This document shows positions 6,133-13,221 of a stretch of DNA of 22,923 bases, piece by piece. How positions within the stretch are numbered: position 1 is the first letter of the stretch; each line of letters starts with the position of its first letter. This stretch comes from JAVVVD01 sp964642795. GTDB taxonomy: Bacteria; Bacillota; Clostridia; Christensenellales; CAG-138. The stretch covers positions 1 through 22,923 of the forward strand of contig CAZXRQ010000031.1 in assembly GCA_964642795.1 (NCBI GenBank), given 5' to 3'. The translations under genes were made by a program, and so were the position numbers. The notes under the pieces were generated by a model. It saw nothing but the letters and a program-made list of their open reading frames with translations. It searched no databases and was not told the DNA's origin.

Positions 6133-7176
6133 TCACTGAAAATCCATGTAATCGCCGCGTTTATAGTCATATACGGCTATGTCGGAATATCTGTCGATAT
6201 TCTCAAGCACCTTTCCCGTGCCTATGGCAACGCAGGATATAGGATCCTCTGCAAGGTAACACGGCACCTTGGTATATTCCGTGATATAACGATCCAATCC
6301 GTATAGCAGTGAGCCGCCTCCGGTAAGGCAAATGCCGTTTTCGGATATATCGCTGGAAAGCTCAGGCGGGGTACGCTCAAACACGCCGCGCAAGCACTCG
6401 AGTATGAGCTGCAGCGGTTCCTCCAGCGCCTCAACCATCTCGTTTGAGCCGACCACAATGGCCTGCGGCAGGCCTGATATGAGATTCCTGCCCTTAACGT
6501 CCATAAATATCTGCTGCTTGCGCGGGAAGGATGCGCCAATACGCATCTTGACCTCCTCTGCGGTACGCTCGCCTATGAACAGATTGTGCTTTTTGCGCAT
6601 ATAGCGCACTATGTATTCGTCAAACCGGTCGCCTGCTATCTTGAGCGAATCCGAAACCACCGCGCCGCCCAGGCTGGTGATTGCTATATCGGTGGTGCCG
6701 CCGCCGATGTCGATTATCATATTTCCCCGGGAATCACCTATATCTATGCCTGCACCTATTGCCGCGGCAAGCGGTTCTTCGATAAGGTAGGTGTGGCGTG
6801 CGCCGGCTTCCTCGGTGGCATCTATGACGGAACGCTTCTCCACCTCGGTAACGCCGCTGGGTACGCAGACGATAACGCGGGGCTTAAAGAATATATGCGT
6901 GCCAACTACTTTTTTCATGAAGTAGCGAAGCATACGCTCGGTTATGTCGTAGCTGGATATTACACCATCGCGCAGAGGGCTCAGCGCCACGATGTTGCCG
7001 GGCGTCCTGCCCAGCATACGGCGCGCCTCCTCGCCCACGGCGATTATGCGATTACTGCTCTTCTCCAGCGCCACAACGGACGGTTCACGCAGCACTATTC
7101 CCTTACCCTTGACGTAGACTAGTATGCTGGCGGTACCAAGATCTATACCCACGTCGTTGAAATCAAAAATTCCCAT
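6133..7176 (-). CDS. mreB: Rod-shape-determining protein MreB/Mbl (bacterial actin)
   Basis: This 347-residue protein is an actin-like ATPase that forms membrane-associated filaments guiding lateral cell-wall synthesis. Actin-fold motifs are clear: VGIDLGTASILVYVKGKGIV (phosphate 1), VGEEARRMLGRTPGNIVALSPLRDGVI, CVPSGVTEVEKRSV, EEPLAAAIGAGIDI, MIIDIGGGTTDIAI (phosphate 2) and GICLTGGGSLLYGLD (adenosine site). I placed the start at 7174-7176 because the family begins MGIF and GGGGA precedes it; the upstream in-frame extension to 7257 is leader sequence. It stands alone, without mreC, mreD or rodA, so it may be an Mbl/MreBH-type paralogue rather than the divisome-linked mreB. It has its own promoter (7229-7257) and terminator (6097-6118). 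Confidence 0.93.
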   Translation of the reverse strand: MGIFDFNDVGIDLGTASILVYVKGKGIVLREPSVVALEKSSNRIIAVGEEARRMLGRTPGNIVALSPLRDGVISSYDITERMLRYFMKKVVGTHIFFKPRVIVCVPSGVTEVEKRSVIDATEEAGARHTYLIEEPLAAAIGAGIDIGDSRGNMIIDIGGGTTDIAITSLGGAVVSDSLKIAGDRFDEYIVRYMRKKHNLFIGERTAEEVKMRIGASFPRKQQIFMDVKGRNLISGLPQAIVVGSNEMVEALEEPLQLILECLRGVFERTPPELSSDISENGICLTGGGSLLYGLDRYITEYTKVPCYLAEDPISCVAIGTGKVLENIDRYSDIAVYDYKRGDYMDFQ

Positions 7177-7228
7177 CGGTTCCCCTTTATAAGTAAATAC
7201 CCGCATATACAGGCACATTAACTCAGTT

Positions 7229-7257
7229 ATTCTAACATTATTATGCGCGCCGGGCAA
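7229..7257 (-). promoter_or_regulatory. Promoter of mreB
   Basis: Minus-strand TTGCCC (7252-7257) and TAGAAT (7229-7234) are separated by 17 bp. The start would be near 7222, giving a leader of about 46 bases with the GGGGA ribosome site. Confidence 0.6.
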
Positions 7258-7295
7258 TAGGCGAGCTGCGAAAAAGGCTATGGTGCATAAAAAAG

Positions 7296-8654
7296 TTACA
7301 ATTCTATATAGCTATGCACCTTGGCGGCGGCGTTAGCCGAAAGCTGTTCCTCGTCCACGCCGGTAAGCCGGCCGTTTTCGCATATAATGCGCCCGCCGGC
7401 TATTGTATAATCCACAGCGTCCTTAACGCCCACCGTGCACAGCATCGCGGCAGGATCGAAGCAGGCGCCCGCAAGCTCGATCCTCCTGCTGTCCACAAGG
7501 AACATATCCGCGCACTTGCCCACCTCTATGCTGCCTATATCTGTGCGTCCAAGCAGCCTTGCGCCGCCGCAGGTCGCCAGCTTGAGTATATCGTATCCGC
7601 TCGGCGCATCCGCGCCGTTATTCAGCCGGTGCAGCAGATAGCACACGCGCAGTTCCTCCAGCATATCGCTCCCGTCGTTGCTGGCGCTGCCGTCCACCGC
7701 AAGCCCCACAGGGATATTCAGCCGCAGCATATCCGCAAGGCGCATAACTCCGCTTGACAGCTTCATGTTGGATATTGGGCAGTGCGCCACACCGGCGCCG
7801 GATGCTGCAAGGGTATGCAGTTCCTCATCATTAAAGAATATGCCGTGGGCATACCACACGTCCGGGCCTATAAAATCCACGCTCTGCATGTATTCCAGCG
7901 GACGCATACCGAACTTTTCCTGCGTAAAGTCCTGCTCGTCCCGTGTTTCGCAAAGATGCGTATGCAGCCTCACGCCATGCTTCCTTGCCAATGCGGCCGT
8001 CTCGCGCATAAGCTCCCCCGTTACGGAAAACGGTGAGCACGGCGCAAGCGCCACCTGCGAAAACGAACCAAACGACGCATCGTGGTATTTATTGATGGCC
8101 CGCTCGCTGTCACGCAGTATCTCGTCGGTGGTCTGCACAACACTGTCCGGCGGCAGACCCCCGTCCTTCTTTGAAAGGCTCATGCTGCCCCTTGACGCGT
8201 GCATTCGTACACCCAGCAGCTTTGCCGCCGCAAACTGAGCTTCCAACAGATCTCCCGTGCCGGCGGGAAAAACATAATGGTGATCGAAGCAGGTAGTGCA
8301 GCCATGCTTAATCAGCTCTCCAAGGCCGCACAGCGAAGAAAGGTATACGACGTCCGCGTCAAGCTTTTGCCATATGCCGTACAGCGCACGCAACCAGTCG
8401 AACAGCTCCATGCTTTGCACCTGCGGGAGATTGCGTGAAAACATCTGGTAAAGATGATGATGCGTATTTACAAGGCCCGGATAGCACAGCATATGCGTCC
8501 CGTCGATCACCCTGTCGGCGCCCGGCATTTCCGCCGGTTTGCCGATATAGCGTATTACGCCGTCTTCACACAGCACCGACGCGCCGTTGAGCACGCGGCC
8601 GTCCCCGTCACAGGTGACAAGCGCGCGCAGGTTTTTAATTAGCAGCGCAGACAT
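7296..8654 (-). CDS. 8-oxoguanine deaminase-like amidohydrolase
   Basis: This 452-residue enzyme is a member of the metal-dependent amidohydrolase superfamily (TrzN/AtzB/8-oxoguanine deaminase branch), cytoplasmic TIM-barrel deaminases. Metal ligands are visible in YPGLVNTHHHLYQ (HxH around 65-67), VRLHTHLCETRDEQ, VWYAHGIFFNDEE and LAVDGSASNDGSDM. The stretch ASRGSMSLSKKDGGLPPDSV and the region LMRETAALARKHG resemble 8-oxoguanine deaminase, which converts 8-oxoguanine to urate and ammonia in purine scavenging; a related triazine or other purine substrate is possible. The C-terminus has GSIEVGKCADMFLVD, the usual small beta-sandwich. The start at 8654 matches family N-termini (MSALLIKNLRALVTCD). 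A TATAAT lies 3 bases before the ATG and GGGGGG just upstream of that. No purine genes are adjacent. Confidence 0.85.
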   Translation of the reverse strand: MSALLIKNLRALVTCDGDGRVLNGASVLCEDGVIRYIGKPAEMPGADRVIDGTHMLCYPGLVNTHHHLYQMFSRNLPQVQSMELFDWLRALYGIWQKLDADVVYLSSLCGLGELIKHGCTTCFDHHYVFPAGTGDLLEAQFAAAKLLGVRMHASRGSMSLSKKDGGLPPDSVVQTTDEILRDSERAINKYHDASFGSFSQVALAPCSPFSVTGELMRETAALARKHGVRLHTHLCETRDEQDFTQEKFGMRPLEYMQSVDFIGPDVWYAHGIFFNDEELHTLAASGAGVAHCPISNMKLSSGVMRLADMLRLNIPVGLAVDGSASNDGSDMLEELRVCYLLHRLNNGADAPSGYDILKLATCGGARLLGRTDIGSIEVGKCADMFLVDSRRIELAGACFDPAAMLCTVGVKDAVDYTIAGGRIICENGRLTGVDEEQLSANAAAKVHSYIEL

Positions 8655-8695
8655 GCCATTATACCCCCCATATTTATACCGCAGAGCCTACCGTG

Positions 8696-9865
8696 CTACC
8701 ATGGTCTCCGGCCGCACACAAAATGCGCCTTCCAGTAGGTTGTTAGATAGCTTCTGCGCACCACCTTGCCGTTGCCGCTGGATGCGTCAATCATTATCCC
8801 GCCGGAGGAGATAACTATGCCCACGTGCCCTACCTTGGTATAGCCGTCGTCATAGAAAAATATCAGGTCGCCCTTTTTTAGGCTGTTTATGCTGGTTATC
8901 TTCTCCCAGTCAGAAACGCGCGAGTAGCCTGCTGCGTTGTAGCGGGTACGGTTGGAGCCCGCCTGTTTTAAGCAATAGTACACAAGTCCGGAGCAGTCAA
9001 ACGTATTGGGGCCCTCCGCGCCGCGCACATACTTGCAGCCCAGCTTGGACTTGGCCACATCTATCATCTCGGCTATATTGGCTTTGCTGCGCTCCTGCGC
9101 GCGGGTATTGGGACTGATCTTCGCCTCAGGCGAATACAGCAGCTCCACAGTAAGCTCTCCTGCAAGCCCGTCTGCCGACAGCCCGTTGGTACGCTGGAAG
9201 GTTTTTATAGCCTCGATGGTCTTGGGCCCGTAGTAGCCCGTAACGGCGCTCATATATCCCAGCCCCACAAGCTGTTCCTGCATATCCGTTATGTCGTTGC
9301 CCTCCATGCCTTCCCGCACCACATAATGCGGAGCGTCCGCCGCATACAGCAAGCCGAGCGTGACCTCCCCCGCCCAGCCGTCCTGAGCTATCTCAATATC
9401 GGTATCAAAAGCTATCTGCCGCTGAAAAAGCTCCACTGCGGCTTCCGTGGCCGGCCCGTAAAGTTCGGTGGGCTCGTCCAGCTCCAAATAGCCCAGCTCT
9501 ATCAGTCTAAGCTGCAGCTCCATTACCTCTGCACCCTCGACGCCTCGGCGCAGTACCGGATCCGGCGTAGGGGTAGGTTCCGGCGTGGGCGTAGGCTCCG
9601 GCGTAGGCACGGGGGTTATTTCCACCATGGAGAGCGCCGTTCCGTTGCCGATCACCTCGCCCGTGGTAACATCAACCGCGCGGCTGTCCCCGCCGCCCAG
9701 CGAAAGCAGCAGCACAAGCGCCGCCAGCAGTACTCCGCCTCCGCCAAGCACCACAAGTTTGCCCCGCAGGGTAAGCCGCGAGAAAAACCGTTTTGTGCGG
9801 TTAAGTGCAGTTTGCAGCGCAAGCTTAGCGCGTTTTAAGATTCGTACAGTATATTTGGCCTTCAT
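8696..9865 (-). CDS. Membrane-anchored NlpC/P60 peptidoglycan hydrolase with two PG-binding repeats
   Basis: This 389-residue cell-wall hydrolase cleaves peptide cross-bridges or stems outside the membrane. Order: a basic cytoplasmic N-terminus (1-36), one membrane segment (37-56, LVVLGGGGVLLAALVLLLSL), a Pro/Thr linker (about 84-103, VPTPEPTPTPEPTPTPDP), PG_binding_1 repeat one (about 105-175), repeat two (about 185-245), and the NlpC/P60 domain (about 262-389). The nucleophile is Cys291 in NTFDCSGLVYY and the histidine is His347 in KVGHVGIVI. The third polar residue is Asp360 (GIMIDASSGNGK), where family members such as Spr have His. The ATG at 9863-9865 lacks a good Shine-Dalgarno; a TATAAT lies at 9902-9907 on this strand, without a well-placed -35. 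The gene sits 59 bp after the homocysteine methyltransferase and may be co-transcribed with it. Confidence 0.92.
   Translation of the reverse strand: MKAKYTVRILKRAKLALQTALNRTKRFFSRLTLRGKLVVLGGGGVLLAALVLLLSLGGGDSRAVDVTTGEVIGNGTALSMVEITPVPTPEPTPTPEPTPTPDPVLRRGVEGAEVMELQLRLIELGYLELDEPTELYGPATEAAVELFQRQIAFDTDIEIAQDGWAGEVTLGLLYAADAPHYVVREGMEGNDITDMQEQLVGLGYMSAVTGYYGPKTIEAIKTFQRTNGLSADGLAGELTVELLYSPEAKISPNTRAQERSKANIAEMIDVAKSKLGCKYVRGAEGPNTFDCSGLVYYCLKQAGSNRTRYNAAGYSRVSDWEKITSINSLKKGDLIFFYDDGYTKVGHVGIVISSGGIMIDASSGNGKVVRRSYLTTYWKAHFVCGRRPW
9561..9614. repeat. Three tandem 18-bp units encoding the Pro-Thr linker
   Basis: Three consecutive 18-bp units, each starting TCCGGCGT (9561, 9579, 9597), encode on the minus strand the (P-E/D-P-T-P-T) linker between the membrane segment and the wall-binding repeats. 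The last unit is more diverged. Such repeats may vary in copy number between strains, which would change the reach of the hydrolase. Confidence 0.7.
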
Positions 9866-9924
9866 ACGGTAATTTTAGGCTGTTTTTGCGCTCATTTCAA
9901 TATTATAAGAAAAAATGTCTATGT

Positions 9925-10749
9925 TTATTTACAACTAAGCGCCATGCCAAGTGCTTTTATATACGCTGGCGTAGTGCCGCAGCAGCCGCCTATGTATGCT
10001 GCGAAATCTGCGGCGGGGAGCATGTCCGCAACAAAGGTATCTATATCGAACTCCGCCCCCTCCTCCGTGGGCACGCCCGCATTTGGCTTGAATATCAACG
10101 GGATGTCCGTATAGTCCGCAAACTGCCGTGCTATCGGCACGGTTATCTCCGGCCCCACGGAGCAGTTAAAGCCCAGTGCGTCCACGCGGAAGGGCGCGAG
10201 CGCCTCGCACAGCTTCTTTACGGTATTCCCCATTATGGTCTTGCCAAACTTGGTAAACGACATTGCGCAGAATATGGGAACGTTGAACCTCTCCGCTTCG
10301 ATGAGCGCAAGCTTGAGCATCTCAATATCCATGAAGGTCTCCAGCATTATGAGGTCTGGCAATTCCGCCATACCCGCCCCTATCTGCTCACGGTACATCT
10401 CGGAGCACTCCTCGCAGGATATATCGCCAAAAGGCTTAAGCAATCCGGTAAGCGGCCCTACATCCAGCGCCACACGCGTACCCGTGCCTGCGGCCGCCTC
10501 TTTTGCGAGGCATACGCCCGCGCGCACAGTGTCCTCCACGGAAAAATCCACGCCCCTTACATTGCCACGGTTAGCGCAAAAGGTGTTTGCAAGTATTATT
10601 TCTGCGCCCGCCGCTATATACTCTGCATGTATGCTTTTTACAATGCCCGGATTCTCGATATTATAGCGCCATGCGGCTACCTGATTATCGGTTTTTTCCC
10701 ACAGACAGGAGCCCATCGCCCCATCAAGCAATGTAACGCGGTTTGGCAT
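9925..10749 (-). CDS. Homocysteine S-methyltransferase family protein
   Basis: This 274-residue protein is a stand-alone zinc-dependent homocysteine-binding barrel, the module found at the N-terminus of MetH and in MmuM/BhmT-type enzymes. It likely transfers a methyl group to homocysteine or a related thiol in methionine metabolism. Evidence: LLDGAMGSCLWEK at the start, ILANTFCANRGN, ALDVGPLTGLLKPFG, LETFMDIEMLKLAL, ALGFNCSVGPE (Cys196) and AYIGGCCGTTPAYI (Cys256/Cys257); the three cysteines are the zinc ligands. It has no cobalamin or folate domain, and none is encoded next to it, so the methyl donor is unknown. The ATG follows GGAGG; a promoter with perfect -10 lies at 10782-10810, back to back with the LysRS promoter. 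Confidence 0.88.
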   Translation of the reverse strand: MPNRVTLLDGAMGSCLWEKTDNQVAAWRYNIENPGIVKSIHAEYIAAGAEIILANTFCANRGNVRGVDFSVEDTVRAGVCLAKEAAAGTGTRVALDVGPLTGLLKPFGDISCEECSEMYREQIGAGMAELPDLIMLETFMDIEMLKLALIEAERFNVPIFCAMSFTKFGKTIMGNTVKKLCEALAPFRVDALGFNCSVGPEITVPIARQFADYTDIPLIFKPNAGVPTEEGAEFDIDTFVADMLPAADFAAYIGGCCGTTPAYIKALGMALSCK

Positions 10750-10781
10750 TATGTATTTCCTCCATGGGTCATATTGTTCGG

Positions 10782-10810
10782 ATTATACCGCACCGAAGCA
10801 CATCCGGCAA
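10782..10810 (-). promoter_or_regulatory. Promoter of the homocysteine S-methyltransferase gene
   Basis: Minus-strand TTGCCG (10805-10810), 17 bp, then perfect TATAAT (10782-10787). Its -35 lies only 12 bp from the -35 of the divergent LysRS promoter, so both polymerase sites are face to back in about 70 bp. Confidence 0.7.
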
Positions 10811-10822
10811 GCAAAACCCGGA

Positions 10823-10851
10823 TTGACTTTGGCGCGCCGGTGCAATATTAT
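10823..10851 (+). promoter_or_regulatory. Promoter of the lysyl-tRNA synthetase gene
   Basis: TTGACT (10823-10828) and TATTAT (10846-10851) with a 17-bp spacer, each one base from consensus. Transcription would begin near 10858, leaving a leader of about 23 bases. That is too short for a T-box, so this synthetase gene is not under visible leader control. Confidence 0.75.
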
Positions 10852-10880
10852 AGAAACAATATTATGGAGAGGAATATACT

Positions 10881-12899
10881 ATGCACTGGGCAGACAAATT
10901 AGCACAGATAGTGCTTGACCGCAACCCCGATAAAAGCGAATATGTGTGCGCCGCCGGCATAAGTCCGTCCGGCTCGATCCACATTGGCAACTTTCGGGAT
11001 ATCGCTACCAGCCTTTTCGTATGCCGTTCGCTGGAGAAGCAGGGCAAAAAGACCCGCCTGCTGTTCTCTTGGGACGAGTTCGACAGGCTGCGCAAAATAC
11101 CCAAAAACGTAAGCGACGTCGTAGGCGATTCGTTTGAGCAGTACGTCGGCCGCCCCTATGTGGACGTGCCGGACCCGTTGGGCTGCCACGAAAACTATGC
11201 CAAGCATTTTGAGGAGGAGTTTCTCGACTCCATGAAGCAGTTCGGCATAGAGCTGGACTGTAAATATCAGGCCTCAATGTACCGTGCCGGCACATACCTT
11301 AAGGAGATACTCCACGCGCTCGACGTGCGCGGTGAGATATTCGACATACTGGACAGCTTCCGTACGCAGGACGCCGTTGAGGGCGAGCGCGAGGCTTATT
11401 ACCCGGTGAGCATATTCTGCCCGGAATGCAAGCGCGATTCCACCAAGATAATTTCGTTTGACGAAAAGACCTATGTTGCCGAGTACGAATGCGCGTGCGG
11501 CCACAAGGGCGTATTCGACTTCAAAAAGGATACCAACTGCAAGCTCGCCTGGAAGGTGGACTGGGGTATGCGCTGGATGTACGAAAAGCTGGATTTTGAG
11601 CCGGCCGGCAAGGATCACGCCAGCCCCACCGGCAGCCGTGCCGCTAGCAAGCGCATGTGCGAGGAGATATACGGTTTCCCCGCGCCCATATTCCAGGGCT
11701 ACGAGTTTATTGGCATAAAGGGCACCACCGGCAAGATGTCCGGATCCTCCGGACTTAACCTCACCCCCGCCACGCTGTTGAAGGTATACCAGCCCGAGAT
11801 GATTCTTTGGCTGTATTCCCGCACCGAGCCACTCAAGGCCTTTGACTTCTGCTTTGACGAGGGCATACTGCGCCACTATGCGGAGTTCGACCGCCAGTAC
11901 GCCGCCTATATGGACGGCACCGCGGATGAGCGCACGCATGATATCATCTACAACTGCGTGATCCCCGGCCGCAAGCTCGACCTCGTACCCATCAACCTGC
12001 TGGTGCAGCTTGGGCCAATGGTTGACTTCCGCCCGGACAGACTGGAGGAGCTTTTTGCTCGTCTCAGCCTCAACTTCACCCGCGATCAGTTTGCTGAACG
12101 TCTGGAGAAGGCCAAGTTCTGGCTGTACAACTGCTCTCCTGAAAGCGTGATAAACCTTAGGCGCACCCGCAACTGGACATATTTTAACGGGCTGTCCGAG
12201 CCCGTGCGCGCCGAGATAAAGGTGCTTTACGACTATATTAAGGCCGGCGGCTACACGCTGGACGAGCTTAACAACACCCTGTACGATATCCCCAAGCGCG
12301 TGTTTTTAGACTTTGCCGACGACAAGGCGCTTAAGGCCGCGCAGCGTGAGCTTTTTCTCGCGGTGTACAATCTGCTAATAGACCGCTCCACAGGACCGAG
12401 GCTGTATCAGTTCCTGTTTGCGATAGACGCCGATCGCTATCTGCCGCTGTTGGATTTCTCGTACCCGCAGACCCAGGCGGAGGTCAGCGCCGACTCCGAG
12501 ATGGAAGCCGGAGCTGCTCCGGAAATAAAGGTGCGGGGCACCGGCATACCCGACCCGGTTCAGCCCGTCAAGTCTGAAATAGCGATGGACGACTTCGAAA
12601 AACTGGATCTGCGCGTATGCCGCATCGTAAAGTGCAGCGAAGTCAGAAAGCTAAACAAAGGCTTGAAGCTTGTGCTGTTCGACGGCATAAAGGAGCGCAC
12701 AATAGTATCCACCATACGCGACGAGTACGAGCCCGAGGAGCTTATAGGCAAAAAGATAATCGTCGTGGCAAATTTAGCCTCGCGGCGCTTTGGCGGCGTT
12801 ACCAGCGAAGGTATGCTGCTTGCCGGCACCAACGGGGCGTGCGGCTGCCGTGTGATATTCGTGGACGACGAGGTCCCCGAAGGCACTATGATACGTTGA
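10881..12899 (+). CDS. lysS: Class I (archaeal-type) lysyl-tRNA synthetase fused to a C-terminal tRNA-binding domain
   Basis: This 672-residue enzyme charges tRNA-Lys. Unlike the class II LysRS of most bacteria it is the class I form: a Rossmann catalytic core with HIGH-type motif SGSIHIGN (31-37), a zinc-ribbon-like set CPEC (180-183) and CACGH (204-208), KDHASPTGSRAASKRM, and KMSKS-type motif GKMSGSSG (284-291). The usual helical anticodon-binding part runs to about residue 550. An acidic/proline linker (about 553-566) leads to an extra OB-fold tRNA-binding domain (about 567-672) of the Trbp111/MetRS C-terminal type: MDDFEKLDLRVCRIV, RTIVSTIRDEYEPEELIGKKIIVVANLASRRFGG and TSEGMLLAG. The ATG follows GGAGAGG. 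A promoter lies at 10823-10851 and a strong terminator at 12917-12947, so it is monocistronic. No class II LysRS is visible in the window. Confidence 0.93.
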   Translation: MHWADKLAQIVLDRNPDKSEYVCAAGISPSGSIHIGNFRDIATSLFVCRSLEKQGKKTRLLFSWDEFDRLRKIPKNVSDVVGDSFEQYVGRPYVDVPDPLGCHENYAKHFEEEFLDSMKQFGIELDCKYQASMYRAGTYLKEILHALDVRGEIFDILDSFRTQDAVEGEREAYYPVSIFCPECKRDSTKIISFDEKTYVAEYECACGHKGVFDFKKDTNCKLAWKVDWGMRWMYEKLDFEPAGKDHASPTGSRAASKRMCEEIYGFPAPIFQGYEFIGIKGTTGKMSGSSGLNLTPATLLKVYQPEMILWLYSRTEPLKAFDFCFDEGILRHYAEFDRQYAAYMDGTADERTHDIIYNCVIPGRKLDLVPINLLVQLGPMVDFRPDRLEELFARLSLNFTRDQFAERLEKAKFWLYNCSPESVINLRRTRNWTYFNGLSEPVRAEIKVLYDYIKAGGYTLDELNNTLYDIPKRVFLDFADDKALKAAQRELFLAVYNLLIDRSTGPRLYQFLFAIDADRYLPLLDFSYPQTQAEVSADSEMEAGAAPEIKVRGTGIPDPVQPVKSEIAMDDFEKLDLRVCRIVKCSEVRKLNKGLKLVLFDGIKERTIVSTIRDEYEPEELIGKKIIVVANLASRRFGGVTSEGMLLAGTNGACGCRVIFVDDEVPEGTMIR

Positions 12900-12916
12900 T
12901 AAAGGCTATTTCGCAG

Positions 12917-12947
12917 GAGCTGTCCGGAAGCGGGCAGCTCTTTTTTT
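12917..12947 (+). terminator. Terminator after the lysyl-tRNA synthetase gene
   Basis: A 10-bp stem, GAGCTGTCCG (12917-12926) with CGGGCAGCTC (12931-12940; one G-T pair), a GAAG tetraloop and seven T (12941-12947). It starts 17 bp after the stop codon. Confidence 0.95.
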
Positions 12948-12977
12948 GTATTGACAGGCGCCGTTTTTGCCATGCTA
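12948..12977 (+). promoter_or_regulatory. Candidate sigma-G (forespore) or sigma-A promoter of the small spore gene
   Basis: Two readings overlap. CATGCTA (12971-12977) matches the B. subtilis-type sigma-G -10 pattern CATNHTA, with GTATT (12948-12952) 18 bp upstream near the -35 pattern GHATR. Alternatively a perfect TTGACA (12951-12956) is followed after 17 bp by GCTAAC, a poor sigma-A -10. The sigma-G reading agrees with the likely spore role of the gene downstream, but it relies on rules from B. subtilis. Confidence 0.45.
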
Positions 12978-12996
12978 ACGCAGGGAGGTGAACGTG

Positions 12997-13140
12997 ATGA
13001 AAAAGCCACGCAAAACACCGCAGTACGCTACATATTCGATATTGGACAAGGGCGAGCCGGATCCTGTAACCGGGGTAGTCGAGCCGCCGGAGGACATGAT
13101 AGAGTTTGCCAAGCGCACCGTGGACGAAAATGAGAAATAG
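12997..13140 (+). CDS. Small spore-surface-like protein (DUF3787 / CDIF630_02480-like), 47 aa
   Basis: A 47-residue protein, MKKPRKTPQYATYSILDKG followed by EPDPVTGVVEPPEDMIEFAK and RTVDENEK. The ATG at 12997-12999 has a near-perfect ribosome binding site, GGGAGGTG with 8-base spacing. The layout (basic start, a V-x-x-P element, then an amphipathic helix ending in a W/T-V-D-x-N-E/Q-K tail) resembles the clostridial DUF3787 family, reported as a spore surface protein in Clostridioides difficile. The match is from memory and partial: the usual Trp before the VD-N motif is Thr here. It is isolated between the LysRS terminator and the dsdA promoter, so it is its own unit. The coding reality is strongly supported by the ribosome site and spacing; the family assignment is moderate. 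Confidence 0.7.
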   Translation: MKKPRKTPQYATYSILDKGEPDPVTGVVEPPEDMIEFAKRTVDENEK

Positions 13141-13157
13141 CCACACGCCGGCATGTA

Positions 13158-13186
13158 TCGACAAAGCGCGCGGAGGGCTGTATAAT
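13158..13186 (+). promoter_or_regulatory. Promoter of dsdA
   Basis: TCGACA (13158-13163), a 17-bp spacer and perfect TATAAT (13181-13186). It begins 18 bp after the stop of the small spore gene. The start would be near 13193, about 29 bases before the dsdA ATG. Confidence 0.75.
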
Positions 13187-13221
13187 CGTGGTGAATATAC
13201 AGAAACCGAGGTTTTGGCACT

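Noticed and set aside
7177..7257. In-frame upstream extension of mreB by 27 codons
   Set aside because: MreB proteins start at MGIF-type residues; the extension contains the mreB promoter, and GGGGA marks the start at 7176.
9561..9614. Possible CRISPR-like tandem repeats
   Set aside because: The 18-bp units are contiguous, without spacers, and encode a Pro-Thr linker in frame.
9886..10902. A 338-codon plus-strand open frame
   Set aside because: It is antisense to the homocysteine methyltransferase gene and crosses both divergent promoters; no ribosome site or recognisable domain.
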